From NCBI GenBank assembly GCA_013335425.1, contig JAAXVQ010000004.1, forward strand, positions 1 through 6,430: a stretch of DNA of 6,430 nucleotides, given 5' to 3'. Source of the DNA: Candidatus Firestoneibacteriota bacterium. GTDB lineage: Bacteria; Oederibacteriota; JAAXVQ01. Each line of letters starts with the position of its first letter. The first letter of the stretch is position 1. This document shows, piece by piece, positions 5,854-6,430 of this stretch. Under the pieces are notes generated by a model. It saw nothing but the letters and a program-made list of their open reading frames with translations. It had not been told where the DNA came from and did no database searches. The position numbers and the translations under genes are program-made.

Positions 5854-6222
5854 TTATACCCCTTGGGATGGATTGGCGGTTTTACCGTCCGAGACCACCA
5901 AGGTCAAATGCGTCGTACGAACATGAATTTTACTGGACCGCCCCTGCGCGCGGGGAATGAAACGTTTGGCATTGCGCAACAGGCCGGCGCCGTCCGTGCG
6001 GATTTCCTTGACGAACAAATTGGCCGGGTCAATTTCCGGGTGCCGGCTCGCCGCCGCCACCGCGGACTTGATGGCCTTGGTCAAAATCGGAGAAGCCGCT
6101 TTGGGCACGAAGCGCAAAATCGCCAACGCATCGTCCACTTTCTTTTTACGGATCAACTGCGCCACAATATTGATTTTTCTGGGCCCGATGCGCAAATAGC
6201 GGGCGATAACTTTCTGGTCCAT
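5854..6222 (-). CDS. rplV: 50S ribosomal protein L22
   Basis: L22 lines the nascent-peptide exit tunnel through a long beta-hairpin and is a known site of macrolide-resistance mutations. The 122-residue product shows [20 protein letters not shown] (9-28) and then [20 protein letters not shown] (32-51). The hairpin and C-terminal strands run from [14 protein letters not shown] (86-99) to [12 protein letters not shown] (102-113). The hairpin has ordinary length, with no insertion or deletion evident. ATG 6220-6222 has GGGAGG (6228-6233) five bases upstream. It lies 65 bases after rpsS, the second-longest gap here, and 11 bases before rpsC. The TAA stop overlaps the rpsC SD. Confidence 0.98.
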   Translation of the reverse strand: MDQKVIARYLRIGPRKINIVAQLIRKKKVDDALAILRFVPKAASPILTKAIKSAVAAASRHPEIDPANLFVKEIRTDGAGLLRNAKRFIPRAQGRSSKIHVRTTHLTLVVSDGKTANPSQGV

Positions 6223-6287
6223 TAGTTCCTCCCTAACGTCCTTCCCATATGGGTGCTTCCCCCAACCGGCGACTAAGTCCGCGCCGC
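6223..6287 (-). other. rpsS-rplV intergenic spacer
   Basis: This 65-base spacer holds the rplV SD (6228-6233) and a perfect 10-base palindrome, CCCATATGGG (6244-6253). In RNA the palindrome could form only a 3-bp stem with an AUAU loop. I see no convincing promoter or terminator in it. Confidence 0.4.
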
Positions 6288-6430
6288 TTAGGTTGTGGCC
6301 GTGCCCTTCTCCGTCTTGGTGCCGCCGTGCGCCTTGAACAGGCGGGTGGGGGCGAACTCCCCCAATTTGTGCCCAACCATGTTTTCGGTCAAATACACCG
6401 GCAAAAACTTCTTGCCGTTGTGGACAGCCA
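6288..6430 (-). CDS. rpsS: 30S ribosomal protein S19, 5' part outside the window
   Basis: S19 sits at the top of the 30S head with S13 and contacts the 50S central protuberance. Only the last 46 complete codons are seen, ending at TAA 6288-6290; the N-terminal half lies beyond the right edge. The family motif is plain: [20 protein letters not shown] then KLGEFAPTR, matching the S19 signature. The end differs from the E. coli form: the usual TRTYRGH or TRTFRGH reads TRLFKAH, followed by a short Gly/Thr/Lys-rich tail ending ATT. The frame is uninterrupted. Being directly upstream of rplV fits the S10-operon order. Confidence 0.96.
   Translation of the reverse strand, partial: AVHNGKKFLPVYLTENMVGHKLGEFAPTRLFKAHGGTKTEKGTATT

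Noticed and set aside
6244..6253. CCCATATGGG palindrome in the rpsS-rplV gap as an operator
   Set aside because: It lies inside an operon, is only 10 bases long and has no promoter nearby; no support for a DNA-binding site.

Overview
This 6.4-kb window is a continuous piece of the bacterial S10-spc ribosomal protein gene cluster, read entirely from the minus strand (transcription runs right to left). Sixteen genes are present in the conserved bacterial order: rpsS (3' part only), rplV, rpsC, rplP, rpmC, rpsQ, rplN, rplX, rplE, rpsN, rpsH, rplF, rplR, rpsE, rpmD and rplO (5' part only). Both edge genes are cut by the window, so the operon continues in both directions. No promoter, tRNA, rRNA, mobile element, CRISPR array or non-ribosomal gene was found, and no gap exceeds 67 bases.

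Layout from upstream (right) to downstream (left). The S10-operon part, 6430 to 4135, encodes S19, L22, S3, L16, L29 and S17. The spc part, 4138 to 1, encodes L14, L24, L5, S14, S8, L6, L18, S5, L30 and L15. The two halves are joined without a break: rpsQ and rplN overlap by four bases, so I see no room for a separate spc promoter. Coupling is tight throughout. There are three 4-base stop/start overlaps, one 23-base overlap (rpsC/rplP), and three junctions where the TAA stop is fused to a strong Shine-Dalgarno as TAAGGAGG.

The products are all structural ribosomal proteins, 30S (S3, S5, S8, S14, S17, S19) and 50S (L5, L6, L14, L15, L16, L18, L22, L24, L29, L30). Together they build the mRNA entry and decoding regions, the exit-tunnel rim, the central protuberance and the subunit interface.

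The organism is a bacterium: gene order, protein lengths and strong SD sequences are all bacterial. Base composition looks moderately GC-rich by eye. S14 is the short zinc-binding type and L24 has a CxxC pair set. L29 and L6 carry low-complexity C-terminal tails. The S19 C-terminus departs from the usual enterobacterial form. This would fit an uncultured Gram-negative lineage, perhaps of the PVC/Omnitrophota kind, but that placement is a weak inference. rpmD is present, whereas I recall Chlamydiae and many Planctomycetes lacking it.

I see no undescribed system here. The points most worth a second look are two intergenic RNA hairpins that end at or next to the Shine-Dalgarno of rplO and rpsQ, and the tails of L6 and L29.
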